This document shows positions 8,265 through 15,779 of a stretch of DNA of 29,119 bases, in pieces. Positions within the stretch are counted from its first letter, which is position 1. Each line of letters opens with the position of its first letter. Made by a program: the position numbers and the translations under genes. This DNA is from a virus. The stretch spans positions 1 to 29,119 of IMG/VR virus record IMGVR_UViG_3300044294_000217; one strand, 5' to 3'. The notes under the pieces are model-generated. The model worked only from the letters and a program-made list of their open reading frames with translations. It was not told where the DNA came from and did not search any database.

Positions 8265-8816
8265 ATGGTGTCTAAATTGGGAGGCCCGTTTATTCCGGTG
8301 CCTCGATGGGTGTTGGAATACATCAAAAAAGATGCAGTCGCCCTGCACGTGCTGGTGCAAGCCCTCATGTATCTCAACAGCGAAACGCAAGAACTGACCA
8401 CTTCTTACGATCATTTATCGACTATGACTGGTCATAGCCGTCGCACGGTCATTAGGGCCATGCACCGTCTTAGCGAAATAGGAGTCATCAAGCGAACCCA
8501 AAGGTATGGAAAGAGTGGTAAAAACCTTTCCAACCGCTACGTCATTGATTTCAATAACCCCAACGCCTTGCTAAACGGTAGGGGTGTCACGGGTGACACT
8601 AGGGTCTTTAGTGGTGTCACGGGTGACACTCCTAGGGTGTCACGGGTGACACCCCTTAGTGGTGTCACGGGTGACACCCAATCAAGAAAGAATAACCTAA
8701 ACCAAGAAAGGGGCCAAAGGGGGAAGAAGAAAAAGATTTCTGAATTGGATCTATACACTACTGATCCGAAGTGGCAACATCAAAAGAAACTTAGCGAGAG
8801 GAATGATCCGACGTGA
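8265..8816 (+). CDS. Replication initiator, winged-helix, lambda O-like, with the origin inside the gene
   Basis: 183 residues from the ATG at 8265; AAAGG at 8252-8256 is 8 bases away, while the ATG at 8259 would be only 2 away. Residues about 5-90 form a winged-helix domain: PFIPVPRWVLEYI, a helix VALHVLVQALMYL, then LTTSYDHLSTMTGHSRRTV and MHRLSEIGVIKRTQRY. This is the arrangement of phage initiators that bind iterons. Residues about 107-138 are encoded by the four iterons (repeated GVTGDT). The C-terminal ~45 residues are Lys/Arg-rich and end in a short segment that could contact the loader. It is shorter than lambda O (~300 residues). A DnaC-like loader and DnaB-like helicase follow within 2 kb. 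The initiator role is inferred from domain, iterons and context together. Confidence 0.8.
   Translation: MVSKLGGPFIPVPRWVLEYIKKDAVALHVLVQALMYLNSETQELTTSYDHLSTMTGHSRRTVIRAMHRLSEIGVIKRTQRYGKSGKNLSNRYVIDFNNPNALLNGRGVTGDTRVFSGVTGDTPRVSRVTPLSGVTGDTQSRKNNLNQERGQRGKKKKISELDLYTTDPKWQHQKKLSERNDPT
8584..8599. repeat. Iteron 1
   Basis: GTGTCACGGGTGACAC: 7-bp inverted arms GTGTCAC/GTGACAC around GG. It is read in the same codon phase as copies 2 and 4. The base before it is G in all four copies. Confidence 0.9.
8614..8629. repeat. Iteron 2
   Basis: Identical 16-bp palindrome, starting 30 bp after copy 1 (about three helical turns). Confidence 0.9.
8637..8652. repeat. Iteron 3 (different codon phase)
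   Basis: Identical 16-bp palindrome, starting 23 bp after copy 2. It falls in another reading phase of the host gene and encodes RVSRVTP instead of GVTGDT. The DNA is conserved although the peptide is not. Confidence 0.9.
8662..8677. repeat. Iteron 4
   Basis: Identical 16-bp palindrome, starting 25 bp after copy 3 and directly before the A/T- and purine-rich tract. Confidence 0.9.
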
Positions 8817-9022
8817 TGGTAACTATGTGGCAATACGAGGTGCCCGGGGTGGACGGCAAGGGTAAACCGACCCGAGTTATCCAATTGAAGGGAAGGCCCC
8901 TGCCCGCAGAACAGGTTGACGGCAAGAACATTTCTATTCCCAAGAACGGTAAGGGTGTGGAAGTTCCGACCGTGCGCGTCAGATATCACGGCCCCAAAGG
9001 GTCCAACCCCGCTGACATCTGA
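8816..9022 (+). CDS. Small hypothetical protein downstream of the initiator
   Basis: 68 residues from ATG 8816, which overlaps the initiator stop (TGATG). An in-frame GTG at 8813 and ATG at 8825 are alternatives. The protein is mostly short strands with many Lys and Gly (WQYEVPGVDGKGKPTRVIQL, VPTVRVRYHGPKGSNP) and could be a small beta-barrel. I do not recognise it. Its place between initiator and loader suggests a replication-related role, by position only. Confidence 0.6.
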   Translation: MVTMWQYEVPGVDGKGKPTRVIQLKGRPLPAEQVDGKNISIPKNGKGVEVPTVRVRYHGPKGSNPADI

Positions 9023-9426
9023 TGCACGGTGACGACGAATGGGATGTCCGAACACTAGGCGCCGATGGCGCAAAGGAACCAAATCCCGGAAAAAAAGGCG
9101 AGTCTCTTATGGGATTGGTCCAGCACTTCAGGGATATGACTGCCGGAATTATGTCGTTGAATTCCCCAACGAACGGCCCTGCCCTGATAAAGATTTTTAA
9201 AGGTTTAAAACAAAAAGGCGTTACACATAAGCAAATAACACAGATGATTGATCTATTTGCGTTTGACATTCGTAAGACTCCGCTGCCGTCCGACGTTCCA
9301 GCGTGGCGAGGCTTTGCAGGAAGGCTTGACAACTTGCATAAGCGTGTTGGAGAATCTGCTACAACGTACGACTACTCCGAGTATGGTGTTGACACACGGT
9401 TTTTAAAGAAGGAATCAAATGAGTGA
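9022..9426 (+). CDS. Hypothetical protein between initiator and helicase loader
   Basis: 134 residues, starting at an ATG that overlaps the previous stop by one base. The N-terminal ~28 residues are Gly/Lys/Asp-rich and probably disordered. Residues 30-115 are helical (GLVQHFRDMTAGIMSL, KGLKQKGVTHKQITQMIDLF, GRLDNLHKRVGES). The 'KGVTHKQITQMIDLF' helix pair is the sort seen in small DNA- or helicase-binding domains, but no family is recognised. It overlaps the loader gene by 8 bp. Confidence 0.6.
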   Translation: MHGDDEWDVRTLGADGAKEPNPGKKGESLMGLVQHFRDMTAGIMSLNSPTNGPALIKIFKGLKQKGVTHKQITQMIDLFAFDIRKTPLPSDVPAWRGFAGRLDNLHKRVGESATTYDYSEYGVDTRFLKKESNE

Positions 9427-10066
9427 GTGGAGAGGTACGCGGTATTGGCGCAACCGCCCGACTGCGGAACGACTGAAAAACGCGCACGTACCCAAACGAT
9501 TTGTCGATAAATCATTTGACAACTACAACGCGGAACAGGGTAGCCCCGACGTGCTGGATTACGTTCGTCAGTGGTGGGACAACTATGCAATTAATTCCGC
9601 ACGGGGAGAGGGCTTGTATTTGTTTGGCGGTCCGGGCTCTGGGAAAACCCATATTGCCGTAGCCACCCTCAACGAGGTAATCGTTCACCACAACGCCTGT
9701 GGCTTTTTTATTACCGCAGAGAAATTTGTTGAAGCGTCGTATGATGAGATGAAGAACGACGATGAACTGCCAGACATTTATGGTGAGCCGTTTTTGCTCA
9801 AGTACATCAACTCGGTCTACGAGATTCTTGTTCTTGACAATCTTGGTGGGGAGCGCCTTACCGACTTCACCAAACAAGTAATAACTTCAATGCTAAATAG
9901 CCGTTACGAGAATCAGTTGATTACCATCATTACCAGTGAAATTCCACCCAAGAAGTTGGATTCCATTTATGGTCCCCGCCTTGCCTCAATTCTTGCGGAG
10001 TGCTGTTTGTCCGTCCCCTTCTTAGGTAGTGATTACCGCAAGAGGGAACTTAATGGAGAAGGGTGA
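9419..10066 (+). CDS. DnaC-like helicase loader (AAA+ ATPase)
   Basis: 215 residues. Walker A is GGPGSGKT at 70-77. Walker B is ILVLDNLGG with the key Asp at about 140. A sensor-like strand is LITIITSE. The N-terminal part (RFVDKSFDNYNAEQGSPDVLDYV) is the usual lead-in of DnaC/IstB-type ATPases. The C-terminus has GPRLASILAECCLSVPFLGSDYRKRE, where 'SRL/PRLASIL-E' carries the arginine finger. Such proteins load the replicative helicase at the origin; a DnaB-like helicase is two genes downstream. Walker B has Asn instead of Asp/Glu after the catalytic Asp (DN rather than DD/DE), which may slow ATP hydrolysis. Confidence 0.88.
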   Translation: MSEWRGTRYWRNRPTAERLKNAHVPKRFVDKSFDNYNAEQGSPDVLDYVRQWWDNYAINSARGEGLYLFGGPGSGKTHIAVATLNEVIVHHNACGFFITAEKFVEASYDEMKNDDELPDIYGEPFLLKYINSVYEILVLDNLGGERLTDFTKQVITSMLNSRYENQLITIITSEIPPKKLDSIYGPRLASILAECCLSVPFLGSDYRKRELNGEG

Positions 10067-10493
10067 CATCGCCCCATACGTGACGCCGCAACTTGCGGTC
10101 ATGTTTGAACACGTCCTCGCTGCTGAGCCATCTGGCGTTCATGCCCTTGCCGCCGCAACCCGCTTGCGCGCACGAAAGTACGAAAAGTATTTGTCGTATT
10201 GGAAGCCTAACGAACTTCAAGTCAAGCACGTCATTGACACGATTGGGCGTAAGAATATTGGCGTCGTCGTGTACACCCTTTTTGAAAATGAGTTGTCCGA
10301 CGAAGTGGAAAAATGGCTTGTACGCCGTAATATCTCCACCACCGTGACGGCCTACAACAGCATCTACGAACTTGCCTCCGATCAAAAGTTCTTTCCCGGC
10401 ATCAAGCAAATATTTGTAGGCAATCAAGATCACGCGCGTATTATTGGGATTAAAGCCACCGTAATTACGGCTAATACTGGATGGTCGCTCTAA
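10053..10493 (+). CDS. Hypothetical alpha/beta protein, HAD-like C-terminal half
   Basis: 146 residues from ATG 10053, chosen over GTG 10029 because GAGGG at 10042-10046 is 6 bases upstream. Residues 1-60 are helical (ALAAATRLRARKYEKYLSYW). The rest alternates strand and helix: NIGVVVYTLFENELSDEVEK, STTVTAYNSIYELASD, IKQIFVGNQDHARIIGIKAT, VITANTGW. The 'IFVGNQDHARIIGIKATVI' segment resembles the last motif of HAD-type phosphatases (VGD--D--A/G----G), but the N-terminal DxD nucleophile is missing, so activity is doubtful. The gene lies between loader and helicase and overlaps the loader by 14 bp. Confidence 0.6.
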   Translation: MEKGDIAPYVTPQLAVMFEHVLAAEPSGVHALAAATRLRARKYEKYLSYWKPNELQVKHVIDTIGRKNIGVVVYTLFENELSDEVEKWLVRRNISTTVTAYNSIYELASDQKFFPGIKQIFVGNQDHARIIGIKATVITANTGWSL

Positions 10494-11755
10494 TGGCTAG
10501 TGCGGAAAGCCTGTTGATCAGTAAAGTTGTTCAGGAACAGGACGCGGCGTATGTGCTTAAGGCCGGAGTCAAGGCTATCCACTTCACTGAGGAGTGGGGC
10601 AAAGTTTGGTCGTGGGTCATCACCTATTGGCGCGACCACGGTGCGGTTCCCACGCCCCGTGCGGTTAAGCAGGAGTTTGGTGATATCACTCTCATTGACG
10701 CACGGAACGAGCCGTTTAGTGCGTTGGTTGATGAGGTATACGCCGCCTACAAACACCGCAACTTGTTGGAGGCAATGTCGCAGGCAATGCCTGCTCTTGA
10801 GGGTGGTAACACCACGGCGGCGCTGGAGGCGTTGGTACAGGGTGTCCACAAAGCCTCCGCGGACATTGCCCGCCTGCGAGATGTCAACTTGATTGAAACG
10901 TGGGAACAACGCGTACAAAAGTACGTTGAACTTCAAATTACGCCCAATTCTTTGCGGGGTATTCCCACCGGACTGCTTGGTCTTGATCGTATTACCTCCG
11001 GGTTCCGACCACAGCAGTTGATTACGTTCGTTGGTGAAGCAAAGCGCGGCAAGTCGCTTATGACTTTGTTTATGGCTAATGCCGCCCACCTTCATGGCAA
11101 GACCCCCCTGTTTGTTTCCTTTGAGATGTCTGCCGAAGAACAGTCGGCGCGCTATGACGCCATCGTCGCAAAGGTTCCTTACAGCAACATTCTCCGTGGA
11201 TCGATGAGCCCTAGAGAATTGGAAAAGGTTACCGAGACGTTGAAGATGCGTCGTAACATGCATCCGTTTATCATTACGGAAGATACTTCTTCGCTTACCA
11301 CCGTTAGTTCTTTGGTTGCCAAAATAAAGGAATACAGTCCTGACATTCTGTTTGTTGACGGCGTTTACCTTATGGATGACGAGAACGGCGAACCAAAGGG
11401 CTCTCCGCAGGCACTGACCAACATCACAAGGTCGCTTAAGCGCATGGCCCAGAACGAAGACATTCCGATTATCGGCACCACGCAAGTGCTTTCATGGAAG
11501 TTGGGCAACAAGAAATCTCGTCGGATTACCGCTGACGCCATTGGGTACACCTCCTCGTTTGCGCAAGATTCCGATCTTGTGCTGGGCGTGGAGTCTGATC
11601 CCGATATTGAAAACCAAGCCATTGTTCGCGTTGTCCTTGCGCGCTCCGCCCCCCTTGGGGAGATTCGCATTAATTGGGATTGGGCCAACATGGACTTTAC
11701 TGAATTAGGAGAGGATGATGATGTCGACAATGACACCGACTCGTGGTATTACTGA
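10493..11755 (+). CDS. Replicative DNA helicase, DnaB-like
   Basis: 420 residues from ATG 10493, which overlaps the previous stop as TAATG; an ATG at 10481 would add four residues. The N-terminal ~150 residues are helical, as in DnaB N-domains. The RecA-like motor starts at about 155 (LRGIPTGLLGLDRITSGFRP). Walker A is GEAKRGKS at 181-188. A DnaB signature follows (PLFVSFEMSAEEQSARYDAI), then Walker B ILFVDGVYLM with Asp289, and GTTQVLSWKLG as the sensor. The late QDSDLVLGVESDPD and ILAR/VLARSAPLGEI strings are typical. It would unwind DNA 5'-3' at the fork after loading by the product of 9419-10066. Confidence 0.88.
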   Translation: MASAESLLISKVVQEQDAAYVLKAGVKAIHFTEEWGKVWSWVITYWRDHGAVPTPRAVKQEFGDITLIDARNEPFSALVDEVYAAYKHRNLLEAMSQAMPALEGGNTTAALEALVQGVHKASADIARLRDVNLIETWEQRVQKYVELQITPNSLRGIPTGLLGLDRITSGFRPQQLITFVGEAKRGKSLMTLFMANAAHLHGKTPLFVSFEMSAEEQSARYDAIVAKVPYSNILRGSMSPRELEKVTETLKMRRNMHPFIITEDTSSLTTVSSLVAKIKEYSPDILFVDGVYLMDDENGEPKGSPQALTNITRSLKRMAQNEDIPIIGTTQVLSWKLGNKKSRRITADAIGYTSSFAQDSDLVLGVESDPDIENQAIVRVVLARSAPLGEIRINWDWANMDFTELGEDDDVDNDTDSWYY

Positions 11756-12650
11756 CGTAGCCACGGTTCTACAAGAACTTGGTGTAGACGTTACGCGAGT
11801 AGGAGAAAAAGAAATCACTGCGCGTTGCCCCGTCCACCGCAGTCGTACAGGTAAGGATGATCGCTCCCCGTCGTGGTCTATGAATGCAAGCACTGGTCTT
11901 TGGATTTGCTATGCCTGCGGAGCAAAAGGAACGTTGTCTCAACTCGTATCAGAGTTGACCGGGGAAGCCGACACCATTGTCGCTGTCCATCAATTTCTTG
12001 TTCAGAATGGTTTGAAGCGGCTCACTTGTGAAGAAACATTTACAAAAGCACCCACCATCGATTGGATGGAATTTAGTAAGTTTGTTGTGCCTTCTGACGA
12101 ACGCCTTAAGGAACGCAACCTTGATCGTGAGTCTGTGCGTAAGTATGGCATTCGATGGGCCAAGGAAAAGCAAGCGTGGGTCATTCCAATTGTTTCTGCC
12201 ATGGGTGAACTTTTTGGTTGGCAGTTGAAGGCAAAAAACTTTGTTCGCAATTACCCCTTGGGTGTAAAAAAGTCTTTTACTCTTTTTGGCATTGATCAAA
12301 TTAATTCTGACACTTGTGTGCTTGTTGAATCACCTCTTGACGTTGTGCGCATCAACACCGCCCTTGACGGCGTGTGTGGGTTGGCTACGTTCGGTGCGCA
12401 CATTAGTGACACCCAAGTGCGTCTTATCAGTACCCACGTTAACCGTTTAATTATCGCCATGGACAATGATGATGCCGGAAAATCGGCTACTAAAAAGTTG
12501 AGTAGTCGTCTTCCTGCCCTTCGTTATCCTGTTACATACCTCCAGTACAATCACACTACCGCAAAAGACATTGGTGATATGACTGACAATGAAGTGTACG
12601 AAGCCGTGAAAAATTGTTCCGTATTTCCGACGTGGGTGCCTCGTGTTTAA
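11721..12650 (+). CDS. DNA primase, CHC2 zinc finger and Toprim
   Basis: Three ATGs in tandem lie at 11715, 11718 and 11721. AGGAGAGG (11707-11714) touches the first, so the ATG at 11721 gives the best spacing and 309 residues. A zinc-binding domain uses C36-x2-H39 (CPVH) and C63-x2-C66 (CYAC). Toprim follows: CVLVESPLDVVR with Glu203, then LIIAMDNDDAGKSA with Asp248/Asp250/Asp251. Together these are the RNA-primase core of DnaG, without a helicase-binding C-domain of normal size. The start lies inside the helicase gene, so the two are translated together and probably work as a helicase-primase pair. Confidence 0.85.
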   Translation: MSTMTPTRGITDVATVLQELGVDVTRVGEKEITARCPVHRSRTGKDDRSPSWSMNASTGLWICYACGAKGTLSQLVSELTGEADTIVAVHQFLVQNGLKRLTCEETFTKAPTIDWMEFSKFVVPSDERLKERNLDRESVRKYGIRWAKEKQAWVIPIVSAMGELFGWQLKAKNFVRNYPLGVKKSFTLFGIDQINSDTCVLVESPLDVVRINTALDGVCGLATFGAHISDTQVRLISTHVNRLIIAMDNDDAGKSATKKLSSRLPALRYPVTYLQYNHTTAKDIGDMTDNEVYEAVKNCSVFPTWVPRV

Positions 12651-14187
12651 GGGCACGCTGTATCCGTTTCAACAGGAGGCCGCCGAGGCAATGGTGGACC
12701 GAGGGCAACTGCTTCTTGCTCTTGTCATGGGTGCCGGTAAAACAGTCACAACCCTTGCGGCACTTGAGGCGCTACACGAGCAATCTGAGATTGAGAAAAC
12801 TTTGATTGTTGTGCCGTCATCCCTTAAATATCAATGGGCACGAGAAATTAAAAAGTTTACTGATTCTTCTTGTGTGGTTATCGACGGTAGCGCTGGGGCT
12901 CGCCGTTCACAATGGCGCACCGCACTTAGCGCTAACTATGTCGTGGTAAATCCTGAATCACTTAGCAACGACATAGTTTTGTATGAACGTCTAAAGTTTG
13001 ACGCCATAGTGATTGATGAGGCCACCCTTATTAAAACACCAAGAGCAAAGCGTTCTCGAATGCTTAAGAAGTTGGGCAAGCGTTATCACTATCGATTTGC
13101 TCTTACTGGGCAACCTATTGAAAACAAACCAGAAGAGTTGTTTTCTATTATGGAATTTGTAGACGTTGACGTATTAGGTTCGTTTAAGATTTTTGATCGC
13201 ACATTTATTGTGCGTGATAAAAACTTTGGCAAACCAATTCGATATAGAAATCTTGCCGCCCTTCACGCGTCGCTCAAAGGTGTTATGGTTCGCAAAACTC
13301 GCGAAGACATTGCGGATCAATTGCCGGAGATTATTCACAACGTCGTCCCAGTGCCCTTTGATGTTGGTGGGTCTATTGCCTATCGCAAAATTGCAAACGA
13401 TCTTTTGCATGCCATTCAGCAGGCCATTTCTCAATACGGACGCGGGTTTGATCTGTGGTCCCACTATTACGGGACCTCTGGCAATGACGCAAAAGGCGAC
13501 ATTATGTCTAAGTTGACAGTGCTCCGGATGTTCTGTGATAATCCTGAACTGGTGCGATTGTCGGCCACCAACTATGCAGATACTAGTACGGACGAAGGGA
13601 GTCAATACGCGGCCAAGATTGTAAGCCAAGGCATTGTGCCCACAACGTGCGAAACCCCCAAACTTGATGCTGTAATTCAATACATTGCAGATGTTCTTGA
13701 ACAAGATCCTAAGAACAAAATTGTATTGTTTTCCTTTTTTAAAGCCAATCTTCGCATTATTCAGCAATCTACGCAACACCTAACAGGTAGTGTTCTTTTT
13801 ATGGGTGGAATGAGCGTACAAGAACGAGATAAATCTAAACAAATGTTTACGGACGATCCTACCGTGCGCCTATTTCTTTCCTCGGACGCCGGTGGCTATG
13901 GTGTTGACTTGCCGGTAGCCAACTATTTGATTTCCTATGACCTGCCGTGGTCGGCGGGTAAGTTGGATCAACGCGAGGCTAGAATTGTTCGCCTATCTTC
14001 AGAATTTCCACACGTCAACGTTGTTTCTTTCGTCATGCGCGGTAGCATCGAGGAGCGACAGTACGAAATGCTTCAAGAAAAAAGGAACATTAACAAGGCA
14101 TTTGTTGACGGTGGGTATGACTACAAGGGTAATTATCAGATTAACCTTGGGGCTCTCTCCGACTTCATCAGAAACAGCGAGGTATAA
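12643..14187 (+). CDS. SNF2-like DEAD/DEAH-box helicase
   Basis: 514 residues from a GTG start that overlaps the primase stop. This start is needed to include the Q-like motif LYPFQQEAAEAM. Motif I is MGAGKT (29-34). Motif Ia is TLIVVPSSLKYQWAREI. Motif II is VIDEAT (Asp125-Thr128). Motif III is FALTGQPIENKPEEL. The second lobe has KIVLFSFFKANLRI, LFLSSDAGGYGVDLPVANYL and motif VI QREARIVR at about 443-450. 'LTGxPIxN' and 'GGxGxDLxxAxYLI' are signatures of SNF2/RapA-type translocases. Such proteins are common in phage replication modules and may clear DNA-bound proteins or remodel forks; strand separation is not assured. DEAT in place of DEAH/DEAQ is a mild oddity. Confidence 0.88.
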   Translation: MFKGTLYPFQQEAAEAMVDRGQLLLALVMGAGKTVTTLAALEALHEQSEIEKTLIVVPSSLKYQWAREIKKFTDSSCVVIDGSAGARRSQWRTALSANYVVVNPESLSNDIVLYERLKFDAIVIDEATLIKTPRAKRSRMLKKLGKRYHYRFALTGQPIENKPEELFSIMEFVDVDVLGSFKIFDRTFIVRDKNFGKPIRYRNLAALHASLKGVMVRKTREDIADQLPEIIHNVVPVPFDVGGSIAYRKIANDLLHAIQQAISQYGRGFDLWSHYYGTSGNDAKGDIMSKLTVLRMFCDNPELVRLSATNYADTSTDEGSQYAAKIVSQGIVPTTCETPKLDAVIQYIADVLEQDPKNKIVLFSFFKANLRIIQQSTQHLTGSVLFMGGMSVQERDKSKQMFTDDPTVRLFLSSDAGGYGVDLPVANYLISYDLPWSAGKLDQREARIVRLSSEFPHVNVVSFVMRGSIEERQYEMLQEKRNINKAFVDGGYDYKGNYQINLGALSDFIRNSEV

Positions 14188-14188
14188 A

Positions 14189-14626
14189 ATGCAGAAGACC
14201 ATCAAAAAAGTTGTGCGCACTACGGAAGCAAAAAAGCCTGCAATGGATAAGGAATACATTAAGCGTCTTGTCCATGAGTACAAGAAGGCCAAAGAGATGA
14301 TTGATGCGCTCGAGACTCGCAACTCCGAGATGCGCGCAACCATTCACAAGGCCGTCATGGAGCATGGCCAGCCCGACGACAAGGGCAGTGTTTGGCTTGC
14401 GCTGGACGACATTGAATTGAAGCGCGAGCGTCGCGTGTCTAAGAGTTTTAATTCTTCCGCCGCCGAGGCTTGGGCCAAGACTAATGGGCACTGGGACACG
14501 GTTAAAGAAGTTGTTGAGGTGCTAAGCGAGGACAAGTTGCTGGGTCTCGCATGGAACAACGATGACATTCAAGAAGTTCTTAAGACTTTCTATGAGGAAA
14601 AGGAAACGTGGGCGTTGAAGGTTTAG
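14189..14626 (+). CDS. Hypothetical protein with coiled-coil N-terminus
   Basis: The open frame runs from 13937, but the first ~250 bases are inside the helicase gene. The ATG at 14189, two bases after the helicase stop, gives 145 residues. Residues 20-60 form a charged helix, likely a coiled coil (YIKRLVHEYKKAKEMIDALE). A strand pair KGSVWLALDDIELKRERR follows, then helices to the end (AEAWAKTNGHWDTVKEVVEV). Not recognised. The small, acidic/basic helical build would suit a protein-protein adaptor in the replisome, but that is only a guess from context. Confidence 0.7.
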   Translation: MQKTIKKVVRTTEAKKPAMDKEYIKRLVHEYKKAKEMIDALETRNSEMRATIHKAVMEHGQPDDKGSVWLALDDIELKRERRVSKSFNSSAAEAWAKTNGHWDTVKEVVEVLSEDKLLGLAWNNDDIQEVLKTFYEEKETWALKV

Positions 14627-15048
14627 ATGATTTTTTTGATGACTTGCCAAACTACCCCGGCAAGCGTCTTCCAAAAAATCGCAAAAACACCAAGACAAAG
14701 TCCGGCAGTCCGCTGCAAGACCTTCGTCCGGTGTCGTATAAGATCAATGGAGTCATACACGAGTTCTACACGATTGGACAACTGGCGCGCGCGCTCAACC
14801 GCCGCGTTGGAACAATTCGGTCGTGGGAAAGCAAAGGGCACATCCCTATTGCTTCATACAGGACATCCGCACCTAAGCAAAAAACCTTTTGGGGCAAAAA
14901 AGGCCCTCAAGGTCGTAGACTTTACAGTCGCGCTCAGGTAGAGTTCCTGATTGCCGCCGTATCTTCGTACTTGGGGGACAACGTTCGTCTCGCAAGTGCA
15001 GATTGGACGGCATTTAAAAAATACATTAAGCAACATTGGCCAAAATAA
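14608..15048 (+). CDS. MerR-like helix-turn-helix protein
   Basis: 146 residues from a GTG start overlapping the previous gene by 19 bp, with GAGGAAAAGG upstream. Residues 53-82 read FYTIGQLARALNRRVGTIRS followed by WESKGHIP, the classical MerR DNA-binding helix-turn-helix (I-G-Q-L-A ... R-x-W-E-x-x-G-x-I-P). Residues 102-116 (GRRLYSRAQVEFLIAAV) match the wing and second helix of that family ('R-x-Y-x-x-x-x-x-x-L'). There is no dimerisation coiled coil or effector domain. The first 45 residues are basic and disordered. It may be a transcription regulator or an accessory DNA-binding protein of the replication module. Confidence 0.75.
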   Translation: MGVEGLDDFFDDLPNYPGKRLPKNRKNTKTKSGSPLQDLRPVSYKINGVIHEFYTIGQLARALNRRVGTIRSWESKGHIPIASYRTSAPKQKTFWGKKGPQGRRLYSRAQVEFLIAAVSSYLGDNVRLASADWTAFKKYIKQHWPK

Positions 15049-15066
15049 ACACAAAGGACAAAGCAC

Positions 15067-15777
15067 ATGCCTAACCGATACGACGAAGACTTCGATTCTG
15101 ACGAAGTGGAGTTTGCTGAGGCTCCCGCCACCGCGACCGCCACTCTCTCCAAGAAGAAGCGTGTGGAGACGCCCGCGCCGAGCGCGGCGCGTGTCGTCAC
15201 CATCAAGCGTGGATGGGGCGCCGCCCAGAAGGTTCAAGAGTCCACCTCCACTTTTGCTCAGCGCTTCAAGGTCACCGAAACGTTGCAGATCATCAAGTTC
15301 ATTGAGGACGAGCCGTACGCTTCCTTCCGAACCCATTGGGTGGAGCGCACTGGGCAAAAGTCGTTCGTGTGCCTTGCCGACCACGCCGAGGGTTGCCCCC
15401 TCTGTGACGCCGGTAACCGTCCGTCTACGAAGTTTGCGTTTAACATTGCGCTTCTCAACACCGACGGAGACCTTGAGGTTAAGTCGTTTGAGGTTGGCGT
15501 TCGTCTTATTGACCAGTTGAAGAACTTCCACAACAACCCGCAGCAGGGTCCGTTGTCCAAGAACTACTGGTCGGTGTCCAAGACGGGCAAAGGTGCTCAG
15601 ACGCAGACGCTGCTCCAAATGGTTCGCGAGCGCGACCTCGAGGAGTACGGCCTGCGAGCATTTACCGACGAAGACCTTGCGTCGCTCAAGCGCGGCGCGT
15701 ATGACCCGTCCATCATTCAAATTCCGACCCGCGCCGAGTTGCTTGAGATCGCTTCTGAACTGATCGACGCTAACTAA
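15067..15777 (+). CDS. Single-stranded DNA-binding protein, gp32-like with zinc site
   Basis: 236 residues after a clear ribosome site (AAAGGAC at ~15053). The first 45 residues are acidic then basic and probably flexible. Residues 70-200 look like an OB-fold: TLQIIKFIEDEPYASFRTHW, KSFVCLADHAEGCPLCDAG, KFAFNIALLNTDGDLEVKSF, FHNNPQQGPLSKNYWSVSKT. A zinc site is visible as C102, H106, C110 and C113 (C-x3-H-x3-C-x2-C), similar to the zinc ribbon of T4 gp32 and to SSBs annotated in other phages. G+C is clearly higher here than in neighbouring genes, as expected for a highly expressed product. It sits just before the DNA polymerase. The alternative is another zinc-containing DNA-binding protein. 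Confidence 0.7.
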   Translation: MPNRYDEDFDSDEVEFAEAPATATATLSKKKRVETPAPSAARVVTIKRGWGAAQKVQESTSTFAQRFKVTETLQIIKFIEDEPYASFRTHWVERTGQKSFVCLADHAEGCPLCDAGNRPSTKFAFNIALLNTDGDLEVKSFEVGVRLIDQLKNFHNNPQQGPLSKNYWSVSKTGKGAQTQTLLQMVRERDLEEYGLRAFTDEDLASLKRGAYDPSIIQIPTRAELLEIASELIDAN

Positions 15778-15779
15778 AC

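Larger units (their letters stand above)
8583..8750 (+). other. Probable replication origin (iterons plus A/T- and purine-rich tract)
   Basis: Four identical 16-bp palindromes lie at 8584-8677. They are followed by an A/T-rich segment (about 8679-8705) and then a strongly purine-biased tract on the + strand (about 8705-8747, mostly A and G runs such as AAAGGGGGAAGAAGAAAAAG). The lambda origin has the same parts in the same order inside gene O: four iterons, then a purine/pyrimidine-asymmetric A/T-rich unwinding region. The initiator, loader and helicase genes are adjacent. Opening at this site is inferred, not shown. Confidence 0.8.

Noticed and set aside
8584-8677. Short regularly spaced repeats resembling a mini CRISPR array
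   Set aside because: Repeats are 16-bp palindromes with spacers of only 7-14 bp, inside a coding gene; no cas1/cas2. The Cas4-like protein is 11 kb away in a recombination cluster.
10490-11485. Long - strand ORF (331 codons) opposite the helicase gene
   Set aside because: It is the mirror of a gene with clear helicase motifs; no ribosome site or recognisable product.
13937-14188. Longer N-terminus for the 14189 gene
   Set aside because: That part lies inside the helicase gene in another phase; the ATG at 14189 sits two bases after the helicase stop.
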